This document shows, piece after piece, positions 24,404 through 38,196 of a stretch of DNA of 64,000 nucleotides (position 1 is its first letter; each line of letters opens with the position of its first letter). Source of the DNA: Edaphochlamys debaryana (Eukaryota > Chlorophyta > Chlorophyceae > Chlamydomonadales). Both the position numbers and the translations under genes were made by a program. The stretch lies in NCBI GenBank assembly GCA_016858145.1, contig JAEHOE010000053.1:124001-188000 (forward strand). Direction: 5' to 3'. A model generated the notes under the pieces. It did not search any database. It worked only from the letters and a program-made list of their open reading frames with translations, and had not been told where the DNA came from.

Positions 24404-27400
24404 ATGCCGGGCGCACGGAAAGAGCAGCAACAACGGTTTTGCGCCCGGAGTGCCCTACTCTTCATCTTTTGCTTCGCTGTGGGGCCCGCTCTGGTGCACG
24501 TTTCAGGTGAGGGAAGACCTCGGCGGACCTCCGCGGGGGGGGCGGGATCCGGAAGTTGGGACCCCACACCCTGTGAAGACAGACCATGGCAGTTCAGCCA
24601 AGACAGGCGTCAGCTGAAGGGGTGCAGTGTAACGCTGGTAGGGTCTCCATCATAAGAGGGGGGCGGACGAGCCGTGCAACCAAGGGATATGAAGGGGGCG
24701 TGTGTTTGTGAGGGACCGCGTTGTGCCCCTTGTCGGCCGAGTTGTGCCCCTTGTCGGAGTTCCCTTGCAGCCCTCAAGGGCGAATCCCCTACGACAACCC
24801 ACGCCCTTGCAGGCGGGAACCTGACCGCTTCGGCCTGTGTCGCTGCGTACCTGGGAGGGGACAATGTGCCCATTCCCGACGACAGCAACACGGGGGTCGT
24901 CCTCACGGCGGCTATGGCGTGGTGGGTTGGTCAAACCGGACGTGCCGATCATCGCTGTGGCTGATGCATTGGACAGGGACTACCTTTGAGCATGCTGACC
25001 TTTGAGCATGACTACAAGAATCCATGGCGGGCACACACTTTTGGTGTGGTTGAGTGACGATAGTGAGGCCCGAACGCCCCTGCCCCCACACCCCCTTGCC
25101 GCCTCAGTCCCCTGGAGCTCGTCACAAGGGTCTCCGTGAGCGTCAACCTGACTCACCCCTACCTCGGGGACCTGACCGTTGTGCTGACGTCACCAGCCGG
25201 CATCAACGTGACGCTGTGCGTGCACGGGCAGTCCGGCAACCAGCACCTCAACGGAACGTATACATTCGCGGACGCACCCGCCGGCCTGCCGCGCCTGCCG
25301 GCCCGGGGGGTCAACGCTGTGTCGTCGTCGTTGGAGCCAGGGAGCTACAAGTAAGCAGAGCGAAGCTGTCGCAGTGCTAGGGACATAAAAGTAAGCAGCG
25401 CGAAGCTGTCGCAGTACGGGCTCAGTGGGACACCGCGTTCAGCATAAGGGCATTGGACGGGTGGGAGCCAAGGATGGAAGGCGGGCGGGCGAAGGCCAGG
25501 ACAACTTGTGCAAACCCTCACACACCCCACACCCCACCCGCCACCCCCACTCGCCACCCCCACCCGCCACCCCCACCCGCCCCGTGCGCGCAGGCCCGAC
25601 GGCTCCCTGTCCGTGTCGGCCCTGCGCCGCAGCCCGGGCGGCACCTGGCGCCTGTGGGTGCGGGACTTGGGCCACGAAGACGCGGGCGTCATCCACTCCT
25701 TCAGCGTCCACGTCAGCGGGGGTGAGCCTCATGGATCGGGTCCGGTTGAGAGGCTAGGGCGAAGCTAGGTTCGGGGCTGTCAGCTCGGAAGCGAGGTGGC
25801 TTGGGCTGGTTTACCCTGGCGCCCGTGCGGGAGGGGCTCTGACTCAAGGCGTGTTGTCTGCCCGCGCCGCCGCTGTCGCAGTGCCGTCGACGGGTGCCGC
25901 AGCGGAGCTGGGAGCGCCGGGCGCGCAGCCCTGGGGAGCCGCGCCGGACGTCTTCGCTGGCACGTGAGTGCTAGACGTGGGTTCCCTCCCTGCTGCGCCG
26001 CAGCAAGACCACACTGGGCGCACATGTTTCTCGAGCCACAGTCCGGGCTCGTTCCGGGTAGTCGAGTGCTTACCTTTGGGTCTATTTGTACCATCTTCCC
26101 GCAGATCCGCCAGGTGGATCGGGATCCAGGGCCTGGACCTGGCCGCAGGCGGGGGCCCACCGCCCGACCTGGTGCTGACGTTCGCCAAGGCCCTGCCGGC
26201 GAGGGCAGTGGGGGACTCTGACCTGACGGTGGCGGGTGGCGGCTTCTGCGAGGTGAGTGCGAGGCCGGCGCCGCGGCTCGTGAGGGGCTGCTATGGAGCA
26301 AGCGGTGAAGGAATTCCTAGACCGGAGGCTGTCGGGATGCTGCTCGGCGCATCCAGCCGCACCCCATTTTGCGAGGCCTCTCTGGGCGCTGGGCGCGAAG
26401 GGCGCTAGGAAGGCAGGGGCTTACCCAGCGGCGCTTCATTGTTTGGCGCAGGTGCTCCTGGACGGCGCTCTGGTTGGGAGCACCCTGAACGGCCGGGACC
26501 TGGGAGCGGCCGCACGTGGGAATGGGAGTGGCGCGTCCCCGCTGCGCCTGAGGCTGAGCGGCTCTGAGGTGTTGGCACTCGCGTGTCGTCACGTGGAGGG
26601 CCCGGTAAGCGGGGTAGGCGAGGAATACGAACAGCGCATGTGCTACCGTGGACAGGGCTTGGGCTGTGGGGCCTTGGCGCCGGGCCGCGGGGCCTAACCA
26701 AGGTGCGGCCTAGTCCAAGAGCCGATGTGACCTTGCCAAATGCGCTACCGTGGGCAGGGCTACCGTGGGCAGGGCTTGGTGTGCGGGGCTTCACCACCAA
26801 GCAGCGAGCGAGCAGCGCCGGGCCGCGGGGCCGGACCAAATTGCGACCTGCTCCCAGGAGCCGATGTGACCTTCCCTAGCACGCACACGGCTGGAAGCCA
26901 TGGTCCACGAGCTCTATTGCCTGGCTGCCTTCCCGCCCGCAGGCGGGGGTCTTGGCGCTTCTGACGAGCTCCGCTAACGCAAGCGACGCGCTGGCCTGGA
27001 CGGACGGCTCCTGGAGCTTCGAGGCGCGGGGTGGGCTGATGGCAGAGCTTGCAGGGACTTAAGCAGCCGCACCTTCCGGGAGTCGGGGACCCGGTCCACG
27101 GATGCTGACACCTGTGCCCCGTATGACCTCTAATGCCATCCTTGCAGCCCTCAACAACGCGGCCATGGGCCGGCGCGCGTTTGCCTCGAGCGCCCACAAC
27201 AGCAGCCTGCTGGCGCCCAGGGCGGTGGACGGGGACGCCTCCCGCGGGAGCCTGTTCAGGTCCAGCTCCGCGGGTGCGTGGGGCGTGTGGTTTACTGGTT
27301 TGGAACTTGGGGCTCGTGCTGCTGGCCGGACCGCGCTTGCCGGCGAGATCTGCCTTGGGATGGAGTCCGTGAAGGTTACCGCGCATGCCTTCGCCCCCTG

Positions 27401-30400
27401 CACACAGTCTTGGCTGTCCTTGCCCTGCTTCCACCTCCCCGGTCCGCAGATGCCAGCGACGTTACGCCCTGGCTCTCTGTGGACCTGGGGGGCGCAGTGG
27501 CGGTGGAGCGAGTGGTCCTCTTCAACCGGGCAGACTGGTGAGGAGGCGGAAGCCCGAGCAGAGCACGATCACATACAGCCATTCGCACCAGGGCCATGGC
27601 CCTTCCATGGCCCAGGGCCAGGGCCCTTCCCTTCCTTAGCGTCCCGCCCGGTCCAGGTCCCTCATCTAAATCCTTGACACGCCCCTCCCCTCCACTCACC
27701 TCTCACCCTCAGCTGCGGCTCCAATCTGATGAATTCCGAGCTGCGCGTGGGCTGGACGGCGATTCGCTCCCCGGCCGACACTCCGCGCATCACAGCCAAC
27801 CCCCTGGTGTGGCGCCTGTGGGGTCGCAGCCGCGACGGAGAGGTGCTCGTCGCGCCCGTGTTCCCGCCGCGAACGGGCGCCTGGCTGACGCTGCAAAACT
27901 TCCAGACGCCTGTCGTACTGCGCGGCAGCGGTACGGAGCGCGAGGCCACGTGGGTCCTCAACCTGTACGAGCTGGAGGTGTACGGAGAGCCGGTTTCGGA
28001 GGGTGAGGCTCGCAGACTTGCGGGACGAGGGATAGGCTTGGGATGGAGCTCACCTCAAATCCTCAATTCTATTACATACCGTAGTTGCCTGCAGCAGCTG
28101 GCTGTCTCCTTCCCTATCTGCCAATCCTTCCTTAACTCGACCGGGCATCTTCCTGTCCACCCACAGGGCCGGGCCTCGCTCCTCCGCCGCCCTCGCCGCC
28201 AACGTCGAGCCGGCCTCCCGCCGCTCCTACCGCTCGTGTACCGTCGCCGGCTGAGATGGTGGCGCCCCTACCCTGGACACACCGCTGCAGTTTCGTCCTG
28301 CGACCCGCGCTCAGCACCATCGCCTGCGCAGCCGCCGCCGCTGCCTCCCCTCCCCTCATCAACGGCACCACCGGCGACTCGGGCAGCAGCGGCGGGAGCA
28401 CCAGCCATAGCAGTACCGACGACGGGGGTAGCAGTGGGACCGACGGACTGAGGATGGCGCTCGGAGCCGCGCTGCTTCAGCACTTGGGCGCTGCTGGCGC
28501 GGGCTTCGCGGCTCGGGCGCCAACCGACGCCAACGACTGGGGCCTAACGGTCAACGGCGCTTCGCATCTGCTCATTGAGGACAGCGTCATTATGGGGCTC
28601 AACCTCAGCACCTCGGCCGCCTTGCTCCACGTCACCAACTGCTCTTACGTAACCGTCCGAAACCTAACCGTCGTGGGGCTCAACGGCCTGCCGGCTGGTA
28701 CGAACGAGACCAGCGGGCAGCGTACGGCACCGCCCGCCCACGTGTACGGAGCGGTGCGGGTTGCGGGGGCGCGTGGCGTCAGTCTTTCAGGGTCCCATTG
28801 CAGCGGCGTCAAGGACTCCCACGGCTGGGCGTGCTTCTGGCTCCAGCTCGCTTCAGCGCCGACGCCAAGCACACCGGCGGACGGCGCAAGTGCAGCAACC
28901 TTGGCGCCTTGGGTGCGGATGCAGGACTCGTCATGTGTGGACAACAACGTGGTCTGGGGCGGGCCGGACGGCACCAGCCTCCAGACGTGCTGGTCGCGGG
29001 AGGGCTCCATCGAGCTCGATTCCCAAACCCACTATACCGAGTACGGCATGGGAGCCATCGTCGTGGAGCTAATGACGGACGGCGGCGGTGCCCTGGCCTC
29101 ATCGCCGCTAGCAGTTCAGCAGCGGGTGTTTGGCGGTGGTGAAAGCTACGCCACCGGCGGTAGTGAGGCGCAGCTCGACGGTATCGGCAGCGGTGGCAGC
29201 ACGCTGCTGGGCATAGCGGTGGAGACGTCGACGCTGAGCGGCAACGCTGGGGGCTGTGGCGCGGCCCTGGCCGTACCGTACGGCAGGGTGGAGCTGACGT
29301 GGAGCGGATCCCACGCCTTGGGCAATACGGCGGCCCTAGCTGGGGGCGCGCTGCTGTTCAGCCAGGGGCTGTCCCGCGGGACGATCCAGGCGGGTAGCCG
29401 GCTGGCCGGGAACGCCGCTTCTGCTGGCGGAGCCCTGGCCTGCCCTGGCGGCGGCGGCATCCGAGACCTCGAGCTGACCGGGGACAGCAGCGTCGTCGAG
29501 AACAAAGCCACGTACGACGGCGGTGCGATCCTGGCGTACAGCGGGGATATCACGAACCTCACAATCACAGCCAACAGCACCCTGGCAAGCAACTCGGCTG
29601 GCAGCTTTGGGGGCGCCATCTTCACTTATCGTGGTGGGATCCAGGGCCTTACCATCAACACCAGTTCTGCTTTACGGAACAATACCGCCGGCGTTTACGG
29701 CGGGGCAATCTACGCCCAGGCCGGCGCCGTGTCGGGCGTGACGGTCGACGGCGGGAGCAGCGTGCAGGGCAACGCCGCTATCCGAGGAGGCGCCGTGTAC
29801 ACGGCATCCCAGGACCTGGCCGATGTCCGGGTGCTGAACAACAGCACAGTTTCGGGCAACGGCGCCCTGGAGCACGGCGGCGCCTTTTGCGCCTGGTTTG
29901 GCGCCGTTCGTGGGCTGACGCTGAGCGGCGGCGCCCGAATGTCAGCCAACGGAGCTGGCGGCTCCGGCGGCGTGGTCTGCAACCAGTACGGCGGCGTGTA
30001 CGGCATTGCCGTACGAGCCGGGAGCAGCGTGTCGGCGAACGAGGCTGGCGTCTCGGGCGGGTTTGTTTTTTCGGGCTACGGTGGTATCGCTGACGTGGAG
30101 ATAACGGGTCGTAGCAATGTCACGTCCTGTCTCGCCAAGCTGGACGGCGGCGCTTTATGTGCCGGGTTCGGCCCTTCTGATGCCGACATCAGCAGAAGCG
30201 TGGACGGCAACTCGACCGACGTGGCTGCCACTAGCTCTGCAGATGACGCTCTCGGTTTCCGAGGGGCCGGCGGCATCAGCAATGTCCGCCTGTCGGGAGG
30301 GAGCAGCCTGTCATCAAACGTCGCTCTCGCTCGAGGCGGGGCCATTTGCTCGTGGGCCCACATCACCGACATGGTTCTCGACGGCGGGAGCGACATGTCC

Positions 30401-33400
30401 TCCAACGGAGCGGGGAACGGCGGCGCCCTCTTCGCCGGCTACGGCGATGTGTCATTCAGCTTGCTGAACGGCAGCCGCGTGTCAACCAACAGCGCCGGCG
30501 ATTGCGGAGGTGCCATGTACATCCTGAGCGGCAATCTGGCCGTACTCCTCGCATCTGCCAGCCTTGAGTCCAATTCCGCCAGGGGAGCCGGGGGTGCAAT
30601 CTTTGTCGCCGACGGCAACATCACGAGCCTGGCCTTGACGCGCAACAGCGCGCTGTCGTACAACCGTGCCGACTACTATGGCGGTGGGATCTGCATTGAG
30701 TCTGGCGCGGTGGCGAACCTGATGGTGACTGACGCATCAACCGTCGCGGCCAACGTGGCTGTACGGCAAGACGGAGGACTGCTGTACCATCTGCAGTACC
30801 GGTACACCGATGCCGCAAGCATAGCATGCCACGTCACTGGGGCCAGCGTGCTGACCGGCAACACAGCCAAAGGAGTCGGAGGCGTTTTGGCCTCTGGTGG
30901 CCTGAACACCACCATTGCGCTGACGCTGGAGCAAGGCAGCTCTGCCAGACAAAACGGGGTGGCGGGCAGCGGCGGTGGCGTCGTCGGCGCGGAACACGCA
31001 AATGTGGTGCTCACAGTACGTGACGGCAGCCGGCTTGACAGCAACGCAGCTTCAATGGGTGCGGGAGGTAAGCGGAAGTGTGTGGAGGTGGTTCCCCACT
31101 AGCATGACGCGCCAGTATCCAGTGCCTGAGTGGGCCAGCGCTCCCTCACTGCCAGCAGCGCCAGCTGCCTCACTGCTCTAAGGGGCCTTCATGTCCGCAA
31201 GTCCAGTCCTGACACCAACCCTGTCAACCCAACCCAGTCACCGTCCCCAGCCCACACCACGGAGTCCCCGAGCCCCTTCTCCATCTTCCCGCAGGTGCAG
31301 CGTACACGCGTCTCGGCTCCATCACTGCACTGGTGGAGGGTAACAGCAGCCTGTCGTACAACAAGGCGGGATACAACGGCGGCGCGCTGTCGGCCGCCCG
31401 CGTCGACTTGACGGTTGACACCAACAGCTCCGTCAGTTGGAACGAAGCGGAGATGCATGGTGGTGCTGTGGACGCGCCCCTGGCCAGCATCCGAGTCCTC
31501 AACGCGAGCTCCGTGATCGCCAACCATGCTGGACGTTGGGGAGGCTTCTTGCATGCGCGAGGTGTGGAGCTGCTCCAGGTTGCTCATGGCAGCAGCGTGG
31601 ATGCCAACAGCGCAGACTCGGGCGGAGCGGTGTTTGCCGATGAGGAGGGCTTCCAGCTGCCCTCAACCGATGACGTTGAGGCCTCGACCGGTGGCGGCGC
31701 CAGTGCCTCCAGCAGCAGTGGTTCAAACAGCGCTCCAGCAGACCGGCTCGTCGGGTTCAGGCTGGTGGACGTATCGGCGCGCAGCAGCATCTCGGGAAAT
31801 ATGGCACGCCTTGACGGCGGAGCGCTGTACGGCATGATCTCCGATCTGTACGTCACGGACCGCTCGTCCATGTCCTACAACACCGCGGCCTCCAGCGGGG
31901 GGGCAATGTACAGCAAACACGTGGCCCGGCTGACACTGAGCGGCAACAGCACGCTGGCGGAGAATGCCGCGTCAAGTGATTATGGAGGCGCCATCTATGT
32001 CCTCGATTGTTTGGATGCCGTACAGACCATGACCTGGAACTTAACTGGTGGCTCGCTCAGGCGCAACTTCGCAATGGATTCTGGCGGCGCCATTGCCCTG
32101 TTTGGGCCCAACTGCACGCTGGAGCTGACTGGCGGTGTGTACAGCGCCAATGCCGCAGGCGCCGCCAGCGCCGACGGCACCGGCGGCGCACTGTCCGTCC
32201 TGGGCGGCGCATCGCTCGTGGCGGCCTCGCTTGTCGTGGGCCCCGGGAATTCGGCGGGAGTGGGCGGAGCCAGCTATGTGGGGTGGGGCTCTACGTTGAG
32301 GCTGGCAAACAGCACCCTAACAGGCAACTGGGCATCCCAGCGGGGTGGCTCGGTTGCGGGAGAGGACTGCGCGCGCCTGCTGCTGAGTGGCACCCTCGTA
32401 AAGGACAGCACGTGCTACGGCAACGGCGGCGCCGTCAGCGTGTACGGCTGTGCTGCCGTACAGCTCGTGGACACACAGCTAGTTAACAATACCGCTTCCC
32501 GCGGCGGTGCTTTTGCCGTGGGCCGGTCTGCCTCCCCCGTGCTAGCTGCCCAGCTGTTGGCGGGCGCCTCGGACCTGGAAACCGAGGATGCAAACCCCTC
32601 CGGCCTCTCCTTCGTGGCTATCAGTGGCAGCTCCGCGCTGATGAACAACACCGCCGCCTACGTGCAGCCCCGCGACGCTTCAGCTTCCACCGCTTTCCTG
32701 GGGCACGGCGGCGGCCTGTACGTTGCGCACGTGCCCGGCTTGGTGATGGTGGTGTACGGCAGCGTATCTTCATCAGGCAACAACGCGTGGCTGGGCGCTA
32801 ACCTGGCCTCGCAGCAGACGTGTCACGATGTACCGCCTACGTGCGTTACGGCGCTGCTGGTACAGGCCCACTCTGCCGTACTCTCATCCGCGGGCGCGAC
32901 AGGAGGGCCAGACAGCGGCAGTGGGCTTTTGGGCAGCCGAGCGCTTGAGTTCAGCGTTCCGGATGCCTGCAATCAGGCGCCGGGTTTGGCGGACTGCTCG
33001 CTCTTGGTAACGAGCGAGCCCCCAAAGGCGCCGGCCGGGTCACTGGGCCGTGCCACTCCGGCCTCTGGCTCTGCAAGCGCCGGTGCGGCTGGGAGCACGT
33101 TGGAGCTACCGCCAGCCCAGGTGGGTGCACTGACGCGGGAGGGCACGCGGCCGCGGCTGGTTCTTGCCAGCAGGTAGAGGACGGTAGTAGAGACAGAGAT
33201 GTCAAGCTCCCGACCGACGACTGCCAGCAGCATGTGAAGCCAACACCTTCCCGCTTGCGGTGCCCTGTCCTTGTCCTCAGGCACGGCCGGCGTGGTTCTC
33301 GGACCTGAACCTCATGGCGCTCTACCTCGTGCCAAGCGGGGGCGGAGCCGCAAGCTCGGATGGCTTCGCTGTGGCGCCAGCTCCGCGGGACAGCGCCTGG

Positions 33401-36400
33401 GTGGAGCGGCCGGTCAACCGGGCCCGGCTGCAGTGCCCCACCGGGGTCGACAACTGCACCCTGGCAGCGCTGCGGAGCGGGGATATTATCGACGCCAGTG
33501 TTACGCTGTTCGACGCGTTTTGGCAGCCCATCTCCTCCGGTGAGCAAGGCCCGCGTTGGGGATGGGTAACAAGCAGCAGGGATACAAGACAAATGGCCAG
33601 CACAGCTGGGAAGCCCTGGAAACCTGTGCCCACGGAGCATGCAGGGGTCTCCAGGAAACCGGCACCTCCTGTGACCTGACCTCCGCAGGTGTCCTGAACC
33701 CCCTCGCCCCCCTCTCTCCCCCGCTCCTCTCCTTCCCTTCCCCCTGCCGCCCCGCAGTCCCGCGCTCCGTCCAGTACAGCGTCACCGTTTACGTGGCGGG
33801 CATCACGGGGCCCAACCTCACGGTCCTGCCGCTGCCCGTCCCCGCCGTGCCCTGGGTGCTGCTGGCCAACCAGCCCTGGCCCTGGACCATGGGGGTGGGC
33901 GTGCAGGGCTCGGCTCGGTTCCACGGCCTAGTCACCGGCTGGCCGTCGCGCTACACGCTCCGCATGGAGCTGCGCGAAGGTGCCATGTCGTCAGCGCCCA
34001 TCTACACCAGCCTCTCGCAGTTTGTGCTGCGGGGATGCCAGCTGGGCGAGAGCCTGGAGCTGTCGGCGCTTCACCCGGACGAGGAGGTGCCCTTGCTGCA
34101 AGACGAGGACGTGTTCATGGCCAGCTGCGGCAAGTGCCCGGCACAGATGGTCGGGCTCTATCCCGATCCGCGAGTGGAGAGCTTTACAGTCGTGGCTGGA
34201 GACAGGGAGCGCTTCGCAGCCTTCGCAGCCGCCGCACCGCTGGACGCGGTTCGAAGCTGGGGGGACACGGCGTCCAGAACTTGCCTCTCGTGCCCCGACA
34301 ACGCCGTGTGCCCCGGCGGGCGGGATCTGTCGCCGCTGGAGGGGTACTGGCACTCGAGCCCCAAGAGCCCGCTCATGCAGATGTGCCGCTACCTGAAGGC
34401 CTGCTCGCGCCTGCCCGACCTCACTGGCGACGCGCTTGCGTGGTGGGAAAGCCAGCCAGGCGTTACAACACGCGCGGAGCTCAACACACGCCTCAAAGAT
34501 GTCATGAGCCCGCTCGAGGACCGAGCCCTCCGGCTGGCCGCCCTCCGTCGCCGCTACTTCGTGCTCGCTGGCAACACGAGCGCTGCCACTGGCGCCGCGG
34601 CGGCTGCATACCAAGACTACATGACTAATCAGTGCGCGAAAGGCTACGCGGGCAACCTTTGCGGCACGTGCTCCCCGGGGTACACCCTAAACAGCTTCTT
34701 CTGGTGCCTGGAGTGCCCGCCCCTGGTCCGCACGCTGCTCATCGGCTTGCTTGCGTTTGGCGCCAGCGTGGCCATCATCATTCTCGGAGCCATCGAGAAC
34801 CTGTCTTCCGGCGAGAACAGCGGCAAGCAGGGCGAGGGCGAGGGCGGAGGCCAGGACGCTCCGCCGTCGGGGCCCGAGGCAGGGGACGTGCTCAAGCTCC
34901 TCGTGGTGCACGTCCAGGTGAGCTTGGGTCAGGATGTGCTGTCCCAATCTCCTGGCTGAGGGCAATGCGGCCTGGGCATCTGCTCCCTGCACGCATGCCT
35001 CCCTCAGCCGGCCTCCTAGCTCCTACCCGCCCTTAATTCCGCCGCCTTGCCAGCTGCTTGCCTGATCTGCATGATTATTCACCCATCCAACCCATTCCTT
35101 CCCCGCGCAGTACTTCATCATCATCACGCGCCTCAACATCCCCAAGCCCCCCGTCATGACGCCCCTCACCACCGCCCTCACCGCCCTCACCGGCGCTGAG
35201 TCGCTGTGGTCCTACTCCCATGCCTGCCTGGTCTCCGGCCAGGACAGCTCGGGCCAGGCATACCTCAACGTCCTCGGAGCGCTGCTCACGCCCTGCGCCG
35301 TTGTAGCCGTCTGCCTGCTGCTCTGGGCGCTGCGGTACGCCCTCTTCAACGCGGCCAAGCTGCGCCGGCACCGCAACACGCGGAGGCACGACCTGGACCC
35401 GGAGTGGCTGGACAATCTGGCCCACGTGGACAGCATCGACGCACCTGGAGCTAACGTTGTTCGGGAGCGCAGCTGCAGTTTGAGCCCGTCGCAACACATG
35501 GGGTTGCGTCAGAACGTGGGGCTGCAGACGCCGCCGACGCCGCCCACGAGCTTCGTCGTGGAGGGCTCGGCCCTCAGCACGAGCGCGAGCGGAGGCAAGG
35601 GCGGCCCCGCCTCGCCGCGCTGGGCGCCCCGCATCAAGAGTATATCGTCCATTCGGAGGACCATTCGCGACAACACGGCTCTGTCTGGGCTTCGGCACGT
35701 GGACCAGACGCTCAAGCTGCCTCTGCAGGTGAGGGAGGGGCGGGGGGCGGGAGGGCAGGGCCGGGCAGGGAGTGGACAGTGCAGGACCAGCGGTGCAGTC
35801 CTGGAGGCGCAGGGGGTCGGCTGGAGTGCAGGGCCTGGAGGTCCAGGGCGGGCAGAGGGCAGGCAATAAGCTGGCAATGAGGGCATGCTCAGGTACTGTG
35901 GGCAAGGCCTGACCACGTTCGGTCCCCTGCTGGGATCACCTTTAACCCCCCTCTGCGGTCCATGCAGCTGTGGATCATCACCATCATTGGAGTCTTCGTG
36001 CTCTTTCCCAGCTGGGCCAGTGCCGCATTCTCGTAAGCTGAGAGAGATCGGTGCTCGCGTGATGAGCAGTAGGGCTATAGATTTGCCTTCTGGGGCATGG
36101 TAGACAGGGGGTGGGGCCAGTCAAGGGTCTGGAGTCCTGGCACATGGAAGGGCCTCCATGGGCTCTCACATTGCCTCCTTCCTGTTGCGCGTCTGGCCGC
36201 TCCCGATCAGGGTCTTCTCCTGCTACATCATAGACGACGTGTCGGGCGGGGGAGACCTGCAGGGCCTCGAGTTCGCCGTCAAGAATTACACGCGCGGCTA
36301 CTGGTCTCGGAACATGAACCAGGTGCGTGGACGGGAATGGCAGCAAGGTCTGTGACACCTGCTAGGATAAATGTTGTACTGAGAGCAGGGAGGGCTACTC

Positions 36401-38196
36401 CGTACCAACCTCAACACTCCAGGGCGGTAGCGCTCTGACCTGCTGGGCCTCTGAGATGGGAGCCCATCTCCTTCACGCTCATCCGTGCCGCGCCTTCCGC
36501 GCAGGAGTGCTACAAGGGCGACCACATGTGGCTCTACGTGCCCCTGGGTGCTGTCTTCATTGCCATCTTCTGCGTCGGCCCGCCGCTGTACAACTTAGTC
36601 ATGCTGTGGCGCGTACGGCACCGGCTGTCCGAGCACCACACGCAGCAGGTGCGCAGAAGCCAACGGGGGCCTTGCTCAGCTGCATCGAAGCCTAACAGGG
36701 GGCAGGCCTGTCGAGTGCGGCACTTGGCTTCTTTGGTGAGGGGCTAGGGACCGAGGGTGCGGTCTGAGCCAGTGGGGGCGGCCAGGTTCGGGCGTTGGTC
36801 GGTGTGCAAGGACCCTGACGGACGGGGGATGTGCGTGTGCCATGCAGGTGTACGGCTTCATGTACAGCAGGTACAAGCCGCGGTACTTCTGGTGAGTAGA
36901 GGGTGTTCTGACAGGACGGCCGGGCTTACTTCCATCCCCATGTCGCTTAGCTGAAGCTAACTCTTGCGCCCCTTAATGCCCCTTGTGCTGCCCAGGTGGG
37001 ACACGGTCCTGATGACGGAGACGCTTATCCTCGTGGCAGGTGAGAGGTTGGGAACATCTTGAGCAACGCACATAAGCGGTACGGTACATAAGCCTCGGCT
37101 TTCCCAAGCTCAACCAACCGCCCGCCGCACCTCCCTCTCCCTGCCCTCTCGCCCATCCACTCTGCTTTCCCCCCTCTTCCACCGACCCCTACCTAAACCC
37201 CACCCCAAACCCCACCTCCCTCCTTCCTGCCCCTGTCACGCGGTCTATCCCCTGCAGTGGACGTGTTCGGCGGCGACCTGACCGTGGCCTACCAGGCGCT
37301 CATGCTACAGCTCGTGTTGCTGACCATTGCGGGCGTCAACGTGGTGTTGGAGCCCATGCAGTCCAGCCCTCTGCGGCAGCTCGAGTTCGCGTCCACAGCG
37401 GTGCTCATCGGCACCATATCGCTCAACATGTACTTCGTGGTGGGCTCGGCGGACCTGCTGAACGACGCCGGCGGGGTGAGAAGCAAGCGGGGACCCGGGT
37501 GGAGCTGGGAGGGGGTGAGGCTGGTGGAGGCAGGGGATGGGCAGCAGAGGAGCGCTGGTGTGGGGCGCGGACTGGAGAGAGTTAAAAGCAGCGGCCACGC
37601 ACTACTGACCCGGCATCCGCACTCTCTCTTGACAAGCCTTGCGCCCCAACACCCTGGTACAGGACGCGGTGGCGATTGTGACGCTCGTGATCAACCTCCT
37701 GCTCATCCTCGCATTCGTCGCCGTGGCCGTGCGGTCCTGGGGCCGCAAGAGCCTGCGCCAGCGGCTGCGCGACTGGCGCCGGCGGCTGGCGGGCTGCTGG
37801 ACCCGGTGCCGCCGCGGCACGGGCGGCTCCATAGCAGCGGACGAGGATCAGCCCTCGGCGCCGCGGCGGCCACAGGCTCTGGCCGCGTCTGGAGGTGGGC
37901 CCGAGGAGCCGTCGGGACCGGCGGTCAAGAGCAGCTTCCATTCCGGTAGTGCCATTAGTAATGGGGCTGGGGCTGGGCTTTCCAGAGGGGTCGGGAGCGG
38001 TGTGAGCAGGAGCGGGAGCGGGTTGGGGGTGAGGGAGGGGGATGCTGGGAGGAGCGGGTCGGCGGTTGAGGCGGGCAAGCTCAGCCGGACGCCACATAGT
38101 GGGCGGGTGAGCCGGTTTGCGCCCGGTCCTGCAGCGGATGGGGCTGAGCCTGCGTTGAGTAGCAGCACGGTCGCCGTGCGTGTTGAGGAGGTATAG
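24404..38196 (+). CDS. Giant modular surface protein: P domain, F-type lectin-like, Pmp-type beta helix, multi-pass tail
   Basis: Probable cell-surface adhesin or sensor, about 3,159 residues from 23 exons: 24404-24506, 24813-24918, 25108-25350, 25594-25721, 25882-25963, 26105-26252, 26452-26604, 26943-27030, 27148-27273, 27450-27537, 27713-28002, 28167-31067, 31295-33120, 33281-33539, 33758-34917, 35111-35728, 35968-36032, 36211-36322, 36505-36648, 36848-36891, 36996-37039, 37258-37475, 37663-38196. Domains: signal peptide (ARSALLFIFCFAVGPALV); P/Homo B domain at about 50-193 (VSVNLTHPYLGDLTVVLTSP, GGTWRLWVRDLG); unassigned segment 194-350; F-type lectin/discoidin-like domain at about 350-515 (PWLSVDLG, then FNRADCCGSN across a splice, LYELEVYG); Pro-rich linker; right-handed beta helix at about 600-2080 with some 30 GGA(I/L/V) units; Cys-rich module (CLSCPDNAVCPGG, GYWHSSP, CAKGYAGNLCGTC); then about eight membrane spans. 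No protease domain accompanies the P domain. Phase closes throughout. Confidence 0.88.
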
